The notes: generated by a model from the sequence alone, not told the origin. A DNA stretch of 64,000 bases from Vanessa cardui (GCF_905220365.1 NC_061137.1:10682001-10746000), one strand, 5' to 3'. Positions 38,428 to 50,601 are shown, counted from the first letter of the stretch. Numbers and translations are program-made.

Positions 38428-38600
38428 GTCAAGATTGCCTAGTAGTTGAAAAACGTGCATATTAATTGATATTAATCAATGAATCCGGTTTTTAAGGAAA
38501 TCTTTTTGAATTTCAACGAAATTTTCTCATTCGAGCAGCGCGGTGGAATTATCATCAAACCTTCTTCCCAAAGGAGGATTAGCTCAATTGAGGTGCGATC
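38428..38600 (+). mobile_element. Degenerate SINE-like fragment
   Basis: AAGATTGCCTAGTAGTTG resembles the family A head, and CGAGCAGCGCGGTGGAAT resembles its 3' body. The middle is too diverged to align by eye. Confidence 0.4.
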
Positions 38601-39906
38601 ACAAGTTTTAACTTTTTTTATTTTATAATAAGGTTTTGAAGCACCGATAAAGAATTATAGGATTAATAGTCTTTAATTGATTCTTTTATAGGTTGTTATT
38701 GTTTATAATTATATCAAGAAAAAATATATAAGATTATTTATGAAACTATACTTTGCAGACAAAATATTAATAAGACGTTACAGAAAGACCAGACTTACGT
38801 AACTGAATTAGCCTATTTTGTACATTTGTAAAAATAATAAGAAAAGGAAATTTAATTATTCAAAGAAAAAAAATAAAAAATAATTACGCTTTATTCATAT
38901 TTAATGTGTAGTATGAATTAAATACAAATAAAATCTACATTAAAAATATATAAAAGCTTAACCAGCTAAATTAAAAAAACGCAACATTTTCTTTTATTTA
39001 AGACGTCTTCTCATCTCATTGACATATTTATTATTACACCCGCACGAAGTGAATTATGAATAATAATCATGCACACGAATACTCAGTGGTCTCTCCAGAT
39101 TTTAAACAATTGTTTAAGTGCCACGTGTTCTAACAAAAGCACTATTTCGGTGTTTATAATAATAAAATAATCAAAATACAATCGTACAAAAAACTAATTT
39201 TATCTAATTTTGGCAACCATCGCGTATAACCATGTATTAGATATCTATCTATACCTACTAATATTATAAATATTTTGAAGCAATTTACATGGATATAGTC
39301 TGGGTCCTGAAGGACATAGGGGACTCTTTTTAATCCACCCCTATAGGGTGTAAAATTGGGGGTGACGTTTGTGTGCTGCAGGTAGTTTTATGAATTTTGC
39401 GTGCGTACAATCGGAGGTTCAACTGGTAGAAATAGTTCCTATGTAAATTGTGTCACGTACTATTCGAACGACACAATATAGTTTTACTTATTGAGGTAAA
39501 AAATACACGGCGCTATTTACTTGTACTACGAAACGAAAGAAAGGCATCTGCCAATGATGTCTTTATATCTTCCTAATAATAGTGCGTTACGTAATTTTCT
39601 CGTAAGACTTGAAATGTTATTATGCGGCCATTATACCGGTTCACACACATAAGCAACATTTCACACACGTAGTGCTAGCGTGAACTGGTATACTAACCTC
39701 AGCGCATATTTACATAAACGTTATCTCGGTTCGAATTAGTGACTTTTGAAGCCTATGCTCATCACATATACCGCCACAGAACAATATTTAGTATTTTTAA
39801 ACTCTGTAGAGCGTAAATTAGTTTTATAGTACTGTTTCCATCCATAATAATGATTTATATTCTTGATTTGATTTGATTTGATGTGAATTAAAGCGACTAT
39901 TAGATA
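38601..39906. other. AT-rich non-coding DNA
   Basis: No gene. About 39245-39400 carries ACTAATATTATAAATATTTT and AGGACATAGGGGACTCTTTT, which suggest an old Helitron-like copy without clear ends. Confidence 0.35.
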
Positions 39907-40120
39907 GCACCAGTTGCTATGCTATAACCGTAATAGCACCACTGTTTTGCTGAGAGAATGAGCAAGTGTAACCACAGGTTAGAGATATACCTATAGCATA
40001 TTAGCTCCAATGGTTAGCTATGTAAGGGATACTTAATATTATACGATAATATCTATGGGCGGCGATGATCACTTACTATCCCTTCAGTCCATCCGCCTGC
40101 CTATACCATATAAAGTGTAT
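39907..40120 (+). repeat. Family B repeat, degenerate
   Basis: ATATCTATGGGCGGCGATGATC and CCGCCTGCCTATACCAT near the right end identify it; the 5' part is weak. Confidence 0.6.
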
Positions 40121-40934
40121 TCCGTGCAAAAGCATTCAGAGCTTTCTATTTAAATGTGTTTTGAGAAAAAACATTATTTTTTTACTTACTAATGTCCAGC
40201 ATTATTTGTTTAGAAAATAATTTTAGTGTTAAGATTCAAATCGAACAGTTACATGAAGATGGTAATGGATTTAAATGAATAAATTAACCAGCTTAATAAC
40301 TATGAACATATTCTCTCTTTAATAAAATCTCTTTCTAAATCTGAAACTCTCAAAAATAATAATTAAGCATCTAGTAGGCAAGTAGTAAGAATTACGAATT
40401 ACTGCTACATATTTTTATTATATATTATTTATTATAGATTATGTAAATATTATTTTAAAATATTAAAAAAAATAATGTCAGTGTGGGCCACGTCTCCCAA
40501 GAAGGCGAATTAAATCCAGCGAAGATCTGCCGATGTTTAATATAAAATATAAAACGCCAAAATGTTTAAAATAGAATGTAAAAAAAAGGCACGGGTATCT
40601 GTGAGCCTGTGGATGTTGTAAAATAAATAAAAAAAAGCGTCTGGTAGGATATTAACAAATTATACCATTTACTTACATAATTGTAATAATTCAATTTTAA
40701 ATAATCATTAATTTAAATTGCGTAGAAGAGAATTATTTCACTTATTTTTTAACCCTGACCCTAAAGAACATCTTGGAAAAATGACTGCAATCTTTTTATC
40801 TTCAGTGATCTCAGAAAATCGCAGTTATTAATTATTATAATCATGCTAATTGCTAGGTAAGTAAGGAGATATTCAATGTAAAAATAATGCTTCTTGCAAA
40901 TTAGTGTAAGCCGAGAAAGATTAGTTCATATTCT

Positions 40935-41110
40935 ACCGCCTAACAACAATATTTGCCGTTTCGTGTTTTGATTCTGGTTGTAACAACAGGCTTTTGCCTG
41001 TTGTTGGGACGATAGGACGTAGCATCTTCGTTTCCAAGATTGCACGAGAAGTTTATTATCCTTACAGTAGCTATATCTTTTGATCACATACTGTATGGTT
41101 GAAACCGCTT
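40935..41110 (+). repeat. Family B repeat, very degenerate
   Basis: TTCTACCGCCTAACAACAAT and ACGTAGCATCTTCGTTTCCA follow the family order. A 24-base perfect hairpin (40982-41005) sits inside it. Confidence 0.5.
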
Positions 41111-41542
41111 GTAATATATTTTAAAAAAATGTTTTTGGGTAGGTAAGCTGAGCTATTTTATTTTTATCAGTTTACCCTCAAAGTGAAATATGTTGTTTCA
41201 ATTTGTATCATCAATAAAATTTATTTTAATTGCATGTTTTGTTAGTAAAAATATATAGTCCGAACAATTGAAAGGATAAATAAGAGTTTAATAAAGCATC
41301 TCATTAAGATCTAGGTACTTCTAACAAGCCAACATCTGAATTTCGAACCGTTGTTCAACAGAGTATTTATTTTACAATTGTAGTTTCGGTTAAGTCAATT
41401 TTGCATCGAAATAGAATTGGGTATCATGTCTGTTAAAAGTTAGCAGAATAGGCCCCATATTGTTCAAATCCACGCTTAAATCCAGCGAAATGATTACGAC
41501 CCACATACTTTCTTCTATCCAAATTTCATTAGTAAAGTAATG

Positions 41543-41808
41543 TAACAGCCTGTAAATTTCCCACCGCTGGGATAAGGATTCCTCTTCCATTAAGGAGAGT
41601 GGTTGAAACATATTCCACCACGCTATTCCATTGCGGGTTGGTGGAATGCATATGTAGCAGAATCTCGTTGAAATTAGACACTTGCAGGAGCACGAGATGA
41701 ATTATAAAGACATTAAGCACATATATATATATAGTTGTGCATGCCTGGGTTTGAATCGGAATCATTGGTTAAGATGCACGCGTTCTTACCACTGGGCCAT
41801 CGCAGCTG
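41543..41808 (-). mobile_element. SINE family A, copy next to the LTR element
   Basis: Body with CAGCCTGTAAATTTCCCACC and a tRNA-like end GGGCCATCGCAGC. It lies about 40 bases left of the LTR element. A short (AT)n run replaces part of the body. Confidence 0.8.
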
Positions 41809-41848
41809 TAGCTCAAATTTCATTAACAGTATATATATTCAATAATAC

Positions 41849-43341
41849 TGTTACATTAAAAATTATTTTCATAATTTTAATTTTTTTTTATAATTATATA
41901 AAACGTCAAAAAGTGTCAATTCGCTAAATTCCGTGCCATTGACCAATTTCCCACTTAATTCATGTCGGTGTTGCTAGTATAACGCTTCGACTTGGCATTT
42001 TCTAAAATTTTAATTAATAAAATAAATTACATTTATTTTAAAGGCACATTAAAACAATTATTAAAATAGGATTTTAATCATCAAATTCGTTTGTTGAATT
42101 TGATTAGAGGTCATTTCACATCGTTTCAGATTAATTTAATAGCTGTCTTCCAGTTTAAAGGTTAGTTCTTCGATGTAGGGGTCGGAGTCTAGTTATAATA
42201 AATTTACTTTGCCTCATTTTTGACTTTTCTTAATTTTAATAATTATTCCAAAATTATTTCCTTGATTTAATTATGGATATTCCTTTTTCATTAAGGGTAT
42301 TTTGGTAGTGATACTGGTCACACTCGCTAACCTTTCAAAGGTTCGTGAACTTTCGTTTTCGTTCTTTTTGAATTTTGGAACTATCGGCTTCACACCGAAT
42401 CCAAACTTCTAATTCGATATACTGAATATATCGGTGAGTTGTCTTAATAATTGAGTTTCTTAATTTGTGGTTGTTTAGTATTCAGTGCTTTAATAGCAGT
42501 TATCTTTTCAGAATTTATATTAAAAATGAAGTTTTGAAGTTTGACAGAACTTAATATCATGTTTACCGACTCGTAAGAAATTGTAAGTCTTTAATTCTTG
42601 TTTTTGATTAAATGCATTGCTTTGCAATTCGAAAAGTCGTAGTCATGTGTAAATTGTGGTTTCCAGTGACCCTTTGAAATGGTTCTCCGGAGTTGAGATC
42701 GTCAATTTGTGTAAGCAGGACTTTGAACCTCTAGAAGGTAAATTCGTGCTTACATCTCTCGTTAAAGGTATTTATCATTTGCTTATTTGCTTAACTTATT
42801 GAACCTGTATATTTCGTATTACAGGAGGTTTTTTTTTTTAATCGGATTTACCCACCACGTGGACTTCTTGAATGGAAATATTAAGAGTGAACAGCTCCAG
42901 GTTCCTGGTTGAGTGTGCCCAGATAGCGGCTGGTGCAACTCCAAGGACGGCAGGCCTGTTCCCTGAGACGTTGTCGGTATCCACGTGTAGCTGGAAACTT
43001 TGGTGATGTACCCCCTTTCAATTATATTATAAATTTCGTTTACACCGGTCTGGCGAACGGTGTATTCTTTCAAACCACATCAATTAATTTATTCGTCAGT
43101 GGCGCCTAATTTTCAACCTTAAATTTTAGATTAGTGACATTGAATTTTCAAGCTTGCCTTTTATCCCAAGTGACCCACGCTGAGTCTAGCTGGCATAATT
43201 TTATATAATAGTCATTATAAGAAGTAACATAAGTAACTAGTAGATTAAGTAATTGGTTGTTTATAATACTATGTTACTGTGCATTAAAAATGTTATAACC
43301 TAATATTGTTTCTTTACACCCACACCACCAGAAAGGTAACA
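41849..43341 (+). repeat. Left long terminal repeat (1,493 bp)
   Basis: Begins TGTTACATT and ends GGTAACA, giving 6-bp terminal inverted ends. I saw no difference from the right LTR when comparing the two line by line, and the constant offset of 4,843 bases excludes net indels. An 84-codon minus-strand open frame inside each LTR translates identically and is treated as chance. Confidence 0.93.
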
Positions 43342-43342
43342 G

Positions 43343-43360
43343 TGGCGCCCAACGTGGGGC
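43343..43360 (+). other. Primer binding site for tRNA-Lys
   Basis: One base after the left LTR stands TGGCGCCCAACGTGGGGC. This is complementary to the 3' end of an insect tRNA-Lys including its CCA, from my knowledge of the tRNA. It is the expected place for minus-strand DNA priming. Confidence 0.88.
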
Positions 43361-44013
43361 GTGACTTGGGATAGTCAGTATGTCTGTATTTGCTATATTG
43401 AAATAAGGCGTTTGAAAATCAATGTTTAATATTGTTATTGTATAAAAACTATTATAAAGATTTAACAAGTACTATTTTAATAATTATGTCCTTTATTATA
43501 TGTTTCAAATTAACTTTACAACATTTCATATTGCATTAGTAGTAAATTTTAAGTAAATTATCATACTGTGATATTACTTTAATTATATAATAATTATTAC
43601 TTAAAGAGGATTAATTTAAATTATTGATGCAATTATAATTTAAACAGGTTTAGTATTAAGTGACTTACATATTATTATATTGTGAAGCCAGCTCGACTTA
43701 ACTTTTTATTATTAGCATTTAATATGACAATTAATTTTACTTGCACTTTGGACTTTTGCACATTTAGTTTTATTTGAACTTTAATTCAAATTTATTTGTT
43801 TTTGAACCTTATTCATATTGTTTGTGTGGTTCTTTAGTATTACAACTTTTAGGGTTCTGCAAATTTTTATACTGGTTCAATACAATTTTTTTTTACTGAA
43901 CTTTTTTTTCAAATAGTTTTTTAATTTTGTTTTATATCTATATAAAACCAGTTGTCACATTCATAGTTTACACTTAGAATATTTTTTTTTTTTGGGAAAT
44001 ATTTTTTCACATC

Positions 44014-44721
44014 ATGGAAAGGCCTATAGCTTATCACTTACTTAGGAAGGATGAACTTATTTATGAAGTTGAGATAAGGGATGCTAAACCTAAAGGTTCA
44101 GTGGAAGAGTTGAGGAATCAGATTCGGGACTTAGTGAATTCAATTCCTGCTGATGAGATTTTAGAAACATCTTTGGATCCAGCCAGCGAGTTTGAAATTA
44201 TTGATTCTAAACTGGATGAAGTCTTACTCACCTTGTCATCTAAGCCTCAATTTAAAAGTTTTAACCGGTTAAGAGCTATAGCACATCACCTTTTCCATCG
44301 ATTTAGTAGGATTGAAGTGGATGTTAATTTATTTTATAAAAAGGAAGAATTGAATGTGAAACTTAAGGATTGTCTTTCGAAAGTGGATAGTTTGTTTCGA
44401 TCTTTTAGGAAAACCTTTGAAGAAGCTGCTAACGATCAATCTACTGATCATTCACCTGCTTTGGTTATATCTTTGCCTATTTCTAAAATTTCTTGTTCGT
44501 CTGATAAGTCTATTACTCGTTTAAATTTAAAATTTAATAGTAAATCTTTTAAAGTCGAGATGATTCGCGGTAAGAGTAAACCTGGTTTGTTTTGTTTTCG
44601 TTGTAGGGTTAAGGGACATGATTTGAGTACTTGTAAGTCTAAGGATATAGTCTGTTTTCGTTGTGGTACTAAGGGCATCACCGTTAAGTCCTGTCTTAAT
44701 TGTAAATCAGCTGATCCATAA
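44014..44721 (+). CDS. gag-like protein with zinc knuckles (LTR retrotransposon)
   Basis: An intact 235-codon frame starting 654 bases after the primer binding site. The central part is charged and helical in appearance, as in retroelement capsids. Near the C-terminus a good CX2CX4HX4C knuckle (CFRC...H...C) is followed by a second one with the His replaced by Ile (CFRCGTKGITVKSC), so one nucleocapsid knuckle is intact and one degraded. The role in the family is packaging element RNA in cytoplasmic particles. The next frame is open from 44715 in the -1 phase, overlapping the end of gag by a few bases; I see no classical slippery heptamer there. ATG 44014 is the first Met of the frame. Confidence 0.82.
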   Translation: MERPIAYHLLRKDELIYEVEIRDAKPKGSVEELRNQIRDLVNSIPADEILETSLDPASEFEIIDSKLDEVLLTLSSKPQFKSFNRLRAIAHHLFHRFSRIEVDVNLFYKKEELNVKLKDCLSKVDSLFRSFRKTFEEAANDQSTDHSPALVISLPISKISCSSDKSITRLNLKFNSKSFKVEMIRGKSKPGLFCFRCRVKGHDLSTCKSKDIVCFRCGTKGITVKSCLNCKSADP

Positions 44722-45179
44722 AACGGAGAAGCCTTCCGTCAAGTCGTTCCGCTAACTTTGATCCTGACGATGGGCGGAAGTATTTAAAACGAATCTCACT
44801 TTTCTTTACTCATAGTGTAGCGGCTATGCAGCGTCCTCCGGATGAAATTCGTCCTTATTTGTCGGTTTCTATTTTTGATGAACAGTTTTGTGGTTTATTA
44901 GATTCCGGTTCATCTATATCTATCTTAGGGTCAAATTTAGGTCAATATTTTGTCGGTCAGGGTGTCCAGATGTATGACACATCTGATATTTCTTATATAG
45001 CTACGGCTAATGATGCACGATCCCGTGTGTCAGGTTATTTATTTTTACCGATTACGCTGAAGTCTAAGACTAAAGTAATCAAATTTTATGTTGTCCCTAG
45101 TGTGACAACACCCTTAATTTTTGGGGTTAATTTTTGGCGTAGGTTTGGTTTAGCACCAAACTTATTTTTTTTGATGTAA
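44715..45179 (+). pseudogene. Aspartic protease region of pol (LTR retrotransposon)
   Basis: Open from 44715 and with an internal Met at 44826. It contains LLDSGSS at about 44898-44918, the active-site motif of retropepsins, then a FGVNFW-type C-terminal segment. The frame closes at 45177-45179 just after an eight-T run, and the -1 frame continues directly into reverse-transcriptase-like sequence. So either one base was lost or gained in the T run, or a -1 ribosomal shift is used. The protease would process the polyprotein in the particle. Confidence 0.72.
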
Positions 45180-45400
45180 GCTTTGATTCATCCGAAACGA
45201 ATGTAGTTTCGGGAGTGAAGTTCTTACATCCCCTTGAGGATTTATCTTCTTCGCAAAGCGTAATTGCGAAGGAGGTGTTTGGTAAGTTTGAGGAGGTTTC
45301 CTTCGAAAGGAAGGGCTTAGGTCGAACGGATGTTATAACACATTCGATCGATACGGGTGATACGGCACCCATTAAGCAACGTTATTATTGCTTGTCTCCC
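45180..45400 (+). pseudogene. Truncated N-terminus of reverse transcriptase (LTR retrotransposon)
   Basis: In the frame -1 to the protease, the segment around 45330-45400 reads THSIDTGDTAPIKQR, which matches the conserved opening of Gypsy-type reverse transcriptases. It breaks off at about 45400, where a 96-bp-period tandem repeat begins. No palm motif, RNase H or integrase is present in any frame up to the right LTR, so the enzyme cannot be made from this copy. Confidence 0.72.
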
Positions 45401-46150
45401 GAACGTCCGGACAGCAGAGAGGAGAGGGGTGTGAAACATCAGTCCTGACGGTTGGTTTATTAAGGTATGATAGTGTCGTTAGGTGTTGCAAAGTGTGAAC
45501 GTCCGGACAGCAGAGAGGAGAGGTATGAAACATCAGTCCTGACAGTTGGTTTATTATGGTATGGATAGCAGTGTCTTTAGGTTTCGTTTGTGTTTGTTAG
45601 GCATCCTTTTATCCCTTTTCCTCATCCTATTATCCTTACGGAGCGGTTGGTAACTCCTTAAATAAGCCTTAATACTCAGAGCGGATTGTAACTCTGTAAA
45701 AATAAGCCTTACGACTCAGAGCGGATTGTAACTCTGTAAAAATAAGCCTTAAAACTATTCCTTCACGTTTGGTGACCGTCCAGTATCAACTTTGTGATAG
45801 TGTTGTATCTGTTTGGCATCCTTTTATTCCTTTCCTCACCCTAAAATCCTTATGGAGCGGTTGGTAACTCCTTAAATAAGCCTTAATACTCAGAGCGGAT
45901 TGTAACTCTGTAAAAATAAGCCTTACGACTCAGAGCGGTTTGTGACTCTGTAAAAATAAGCCTTAATACTATTCCTTGACATTTTGTCACCTTCCAGTGT
46001 CCACTTCTGTGTTCGCGTGGTATCTGTTTGGTTTCCTAATATTCCTTTCCCATCCCATATTACCTAACAAGTGTTGTTGTCAGTCTGGTCAGTAGAGAGT
46101 CTTATGTGTGAGTACCATCAGTCCTGACGGTTGGTTTTATTAAGGTTTGT
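45401..46150 (+). repeat. Nested tandem repeats replacing pol in the LTR element
   Basis: GAACGTCCGGACAGCAGAGA begins at 45401 and again at 45497 (96-bp period), with a diverged third partial copy near 46085-46150. Between them a larger unit recurs at about 214 bp (GAGCGGTTGG at 45641 and 45855). Inside it are 40-bp subunits beginning GAGCGG (45679, 45719, then about 45893 and 45933). The array sits where RT, RNase H and integrase should be. Confidence 0.85.
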
Positions 46151-46677
46151 TATGTCTGTTGGTTGGTATATTTTTTTTGTGTAGTGTGTTAAAGTTAAGA
46201 CTGTTAACTTCTCGTGGGTTCGAATAGTTAATTAGTTATATTGTTTTCGCGAATTTTGGTGTCGTGATACTATTTCATAGAGGTTAATTATATTCTCTAT
46301 TTAGTGGCATAGACTACTAGTAAATTTTTTTTTTAAGAATGCTTATGAGAAGCATTATTTTTATATTATCTGTGTTAGAGCAGATATTAGTTTTGTTCAT
46401 GCGTCTGGTTATGCATGCAGCGAAGCTTTTGTTGAGCTTAAGCTCTGGTGGAGTTTATCCTGCACATATCGTGGGAGCTCGGTTTGTTTTATTTGGTTGT
46501 AGCCGAATAAATGTGTTGTGGTGAGTCGTAGTTTTCTTAAGTTGGATTTTCCACTTTTTTTTGTCATTTTATATTTCACATTTGAAATGTGATTTAAATT
46601 AATTATTTGTGTTGTTCGAGGTTCTGAGCTGGAGGGCCAGCTCGAATTTTTCTCGTTTACCCTCGCAAAATTCTTCC
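46151..46677 (+). other. 3' non-coding part of the LTR element
   Basis: No recognisable integrase or envelope. A 61-codon frame (46339-46524) has no family features I know. A hairpin with 7-bp arms (GAGCTGG / CCAGCTC, 46626-46643) lies about 50 bases before the right LTR. Confidence 0.4.
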
Positions 46678-46688
46678 GGGAGGGGAGG
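46678..46688 (+). other. Polypurine tract
   Basis: GGGAGGGGAGG, separated by TAC from the TG that opens the right LTR; the expected plus-strand primer of reverse transcription. Confidence 0.75.
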
Positions 46689-46691
46689 TAC

Positions 46692-48184
46692 TGTTACATT
46701 AAAAATTATTTTCATAATTTTAATTTTTTTTTATAATTATATAAAACGTCAAAAAGTGTCAATTCGCTAAATTCCGTGCCATTGACCAATTTCCCACTTA
46801 ATTCATGTCGGTGTTGCTAGTATAACGCTTCGACTTGGCATTTTCTAAAATTTTAATTAATAAAATAAATTACATTTATTTTAAAGGCACATTAAAACAA
46901 TTATTAAAATAGGATTTTAATCATCAAATTCGTTTGTTGAATTTGATTAGAGGTCATTTCACATCGTTTCAGATTAATTTAATAGCTGTCTTCCAGTTTA
47001 AAGGTTAGTTCTTCGATGTAGGGGTCGGAGTCTAGTTATAATAAATTTACTTTGCCTCATTTTTGACTTTTCTTAATTTTAATAATTATTCCAAAATTAT
47101 TTCCTTGATTTAATTATGGATATTCCTTTTTCATTAAGGGTATTTTGGTAGTGATACTGGTCACACTCGCTAACCTTTCAAAGGTTCGTGAACTTTCGTT
47201 TTCGTTCTTTTTGAATTTTGGAACTATCGGCTTCACACCGAATCCAAACTTCTAATTCGATATACTGAATATATCGGTGAGTTGTCTTAATAATTGAGTT
47301 TCTTAATTTGTGGTTGTTTAGTATTCAGTGCTTTAATAGCAGTTATCTTTTCAGAATTTATATTAAAAATGAAGTTTTGAAGTTTGACAGAACTTAATAT
47401 CATGTTTACCGACTCGTAAGAAATTGTAAGTCTTTAATTCTTGTTTTTGATTAAATGCATTGCTTTGCAATTCGAAAAGTCGTAGTCATGTGTAAATTGT
47501 GGTTTCCAGTGACCCTTTGAAATGGTTCTCCGGAGTTGAGATCGTCAATTTGTGTAAGCAGGACTTTGAACCTCTAGAAGGTAAATTCGTGCTTACATCT
47601 CTCGTTAAAGGTATTTATCATTTGCTTATTTGCTTAACTTATTGAACCTGTATATTTCGTATTACAGGAGGTTTTTTTTTTTAATCGGATTTACCCACCA
47701 CGTGGACTTCTTGAATGGAAATATTAAGAGTGAACAGCTCCAGGTTCCTGGTTGAGTGTGCCCAGATAGCGGCTGGTGCAACTCCAAGGACGGCAGGCCT
47801 GTTCCCTGAGACGTTGTCGGTATCCACGTGTAGCTGGAAACTTTGGTGATGTACCCCCTTTCAATTATATTATAAATTTCGTTTACACCGGTCTGGCGAA
47901 CGGTGTATTCTTTCAAACCACATCAATTAATTTATTCGTCAGTGGCGCCTAATTTTCAACCTTAAATTTTAGATTAGTGACATTGAATTTTCAAGCTTGC
48001 CTTTTATCCCAAGTGACCCACGCTGAGTCTAGCTGGCATAATTTTATATAATAGTCATTATAAGAAGTAACATAAGTAACTAGTAGATTAAGTAATTGGT
48101 TGTTTATAATACTATGTTACTGTGCATTAAAAATGTTATAACCTAATATTGTTTCTTTACACCCACACCACCAGAAAGGTAACA
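46692..48184 (+). repeat. Right long terminal repeat (1,493 bp)
   Basis: Same termini and length as the left LTR. It is preceded by the purine tract and followed by the ATAC target duplication at 48185-48188. The next bases, from 48189, are the pre-insertion host DNA. Confidence 0.93.
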
Positions 48185-48188
48185 ATAC

Positions 48189-50535
48189 CTAAAGCTAGTC
48201 CTGACAAAAGGTCATTGACAACGAATCCTAAACGTTTATTGACACTATTCCAACAAAATATTTCGCATAATGTTTTCCTACTTTGTTATCATCGCACGAA
48301 GTACGCAAATAACATTATCTCTATACATTTACTTGTTCAAACATTTAGAAAATTCATTGATATTAAAATTACAAACACTTCGATGAAAATCTACATTTGT
48401 GACGTTTATTCAAAACCTATAACTTTCAAATTAGATAAAAATGTTAAGAAACCTAGTGTGAATGTTCATTAAACAAATCATAAATCAATACACATATTTT
48501 ATTAATATAATTTATACCTCATAGCACTAACAAGAAAGGAAGCTTTCTATTCTGTAAGAAAAATAATTGGATGATTAATTCCTGTGTTTCTAACTACATA
48601 TAAACAAATACATTCAACCTCCTTATGTAATGAGTACAGATTATCGAATGTTTTTATAGGTAGTGTCGACAAGTCTTAATTTCTAACATTAAAATTAATG
48701 ATTAAGTATAATTTCGTTTGAATAATTACCCGCAATATTTCATTCATAATTAACTTTTTGTGTCCTAAAATGTCAAATAAACGTTAAACGTTAATTTAAT
48801 TTTTTATCTGTTTCCACGCTTAATTAATTGGTTATCTACATTACCTCTGAATAGAAAAAAAATATCAAAAATTCGTATCTCTCAGTAAATAAAATAATAT
48901 TATCTATAAATGTTTAATTGATAATAATTTAAGTTAAAAATGTCAAAAAAAAAAATTAAGAAAATTAGTAATTCTGAATATTTCTCGATCTTAGCCAAAA
49001 ACCCCGATGCAAAAGTTATATATATTTGTAAGTGTTTATATAATGTGTGTCTCTTTATATCTTAACTCGTAACGGGCGCATCGATTTTGATTTAGTTTTT
49101 TTCCGTTGAAATCTGACGTTCTTTTTTTAGCTATGATTACAAAGAAACTGATGAGCTGCTTAAATCTTATCAGCCCTTTTCTGATTGTTATGCATCATTA
49201 TAGAGACAAGACTTACATCCAGAGGCTAATCTAGTCAAATTAGATACGATATAATATTTTAGTAAAATTAAATAAAACTTCAAAAATCATTTTCGGAAAA
49301 ATTTTGATAAGTCCTGTCAACAGAAATCCGTTCAACTAGAATGAAATTCCGGTGTAAGCACTCCACTAACTGAAATGAAGTATACGACTTCACCTACTGA
49401 GGGAATACTGTTTTGCCCAGTTGTTATTCATATCACAGACTTTGCAAAGATTCAATAACTTGGCCAACTTGAACCAGTTCATAGGAAAATAAGCATTAAG
49501 TAATATTAGGTAAAAATTCAACTGTCGGGCTTAGATGTCTTACCGCATAACCTCCTCGATTTGCTAATTCTTCTGTACCATTAATTATAATGTGAGTTAG
49601 TGGGTTATTAATTAAAACATAGCACTTTATATTTCAAGGATATAATGAGAAAAATACGTAAAATAGTGAATGTGATATCGTCTTGATATAATAAGACTTG
49701 TAAATTATTAATTTTACTAAAAAGATGGTTGATATACATTCCTCTGTGTATTGATGCTTAGTACCTTTTATGACCAGATCCCGTCAACAGCCCAATCCCT
49801 TTATTTTTATATTCCTAATATAAAATAATTTTAATGTAATGGTTTCATAAAAACTTTTTTTTGTGTCATTGACTTGTTTAACCAAGACAAAGATTTTTTA
49901 TCCCCCATAACACCAAACAATTATTGTTTTTTTTTTTGTTGTAAATGTATTATTTTTTTTTTTTCTGCTTCGGATTGTAATTTATAAAAAAAATGTGCAA
50001 GGAATTTATTTTATTATCGCTGTTATCGTATATAATTGTCAAATTGTAATATTTTTTGTGTTTATATAAAAGATTTTAGTGAATTAAAAAATATATATAT
50101 AATCAATATATGCTTCCGTTATTTTTATTTATTAAATATTAGTAAGTGATTATTTAATGTGCCTACGCTCTTATTTGATATAGCTACCAAGCTTAAATTA
50201 TTCACAAAATAATAATTATTTATTTAGACAAAAGCTTTTGAAAATCTAAATATCATTAGGTACATTAGGCATCTTATTGCACCCTTTGCTAACAAAAAAA
50301 TGAAAATTGATTTTGCGAGTGACAACCTCATAACGAAATACATTACTGGTATTTAAATTGATTTTTATAAATCCTACGTTGTGAATGCGCAATGAAAATA
50401 TAATTTATTCGTTGCATCGAACAAAAGCAACTAATTATTTCCGGGGATGCATACGATACACCGTGAAATGCAAATGTATTATTGTAAAATACCTATGTGT
50501 GTGTTCGAAAATAAATTCCCACGCTTACAAACTAT
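48189..50535. other. AT-rich non-coding DNA after the LTR element
   Basis: No gene or repeat family recognised. The 107-codon frame starting inside the right LTR and running to 48472 crosses the insertion junction and is not a gene. Confidence 0.4.
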
Positions 50536-50601
50536 GCTCCTAACCATTTCTTACATTGCCAATACATCACCAGCCTTGGGAACTAAGTTGTTATGTCTTT
50601 T
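50536..50601 (-). repeat. Family B repeat fragment
   Basis: Short piece around CAGCCTTGGGAACTAAG, reverse complement of the middle of the repeat. Confidence 0.5.

Larger units (their letters stand above)
41849..48184 (+). mobile_element. Full-length but pol-deleted LTR retrotransposon, Ty3/Gypsy-like
   Basis: Two 1,493-bp direct repeats 4,843 bases apart bound the element. Each starts TGTTAC and ends GTAACA, and ATAC flanks both ends (41845-41848 and 48185-48188) as a 4-bp target-site duplication. A tRNA-Lys primer binding site follows the left LTR and a purine tract precedes the right one. Inside are a gag-like frame with zinc knuckles, a retropepsin-like frame with a DSGSS motif, and only the very start of reverse transcriptase; then tandem repeats fill the place of the rest of pol. 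A 4-bp duplication, Lys primer and gag-protease-RT order fit Ty3/Gypsy, and the long LTRs recall the Osvaldo/Ulysses type, but clade is unproven. Identical LTRs imply recent insertion, so enzymes must have come from another copy. Confidence 0.92.

Noticed and set aside
42819..43073. 84-codon minus-strand frame in each LTR
   Set aside because: Identical in both LTRs only because the LTRs are identical; no family features.
46339..46524. 61-codon frame as a possible envelope or integrase remnant
   Set aside because: No signature of either; too short to support.
48149..48472. 107-codon frame after the LTR element
   Set aside because: Starts within the right LTR and runs across the insertion junction into AT-rich host DNA.
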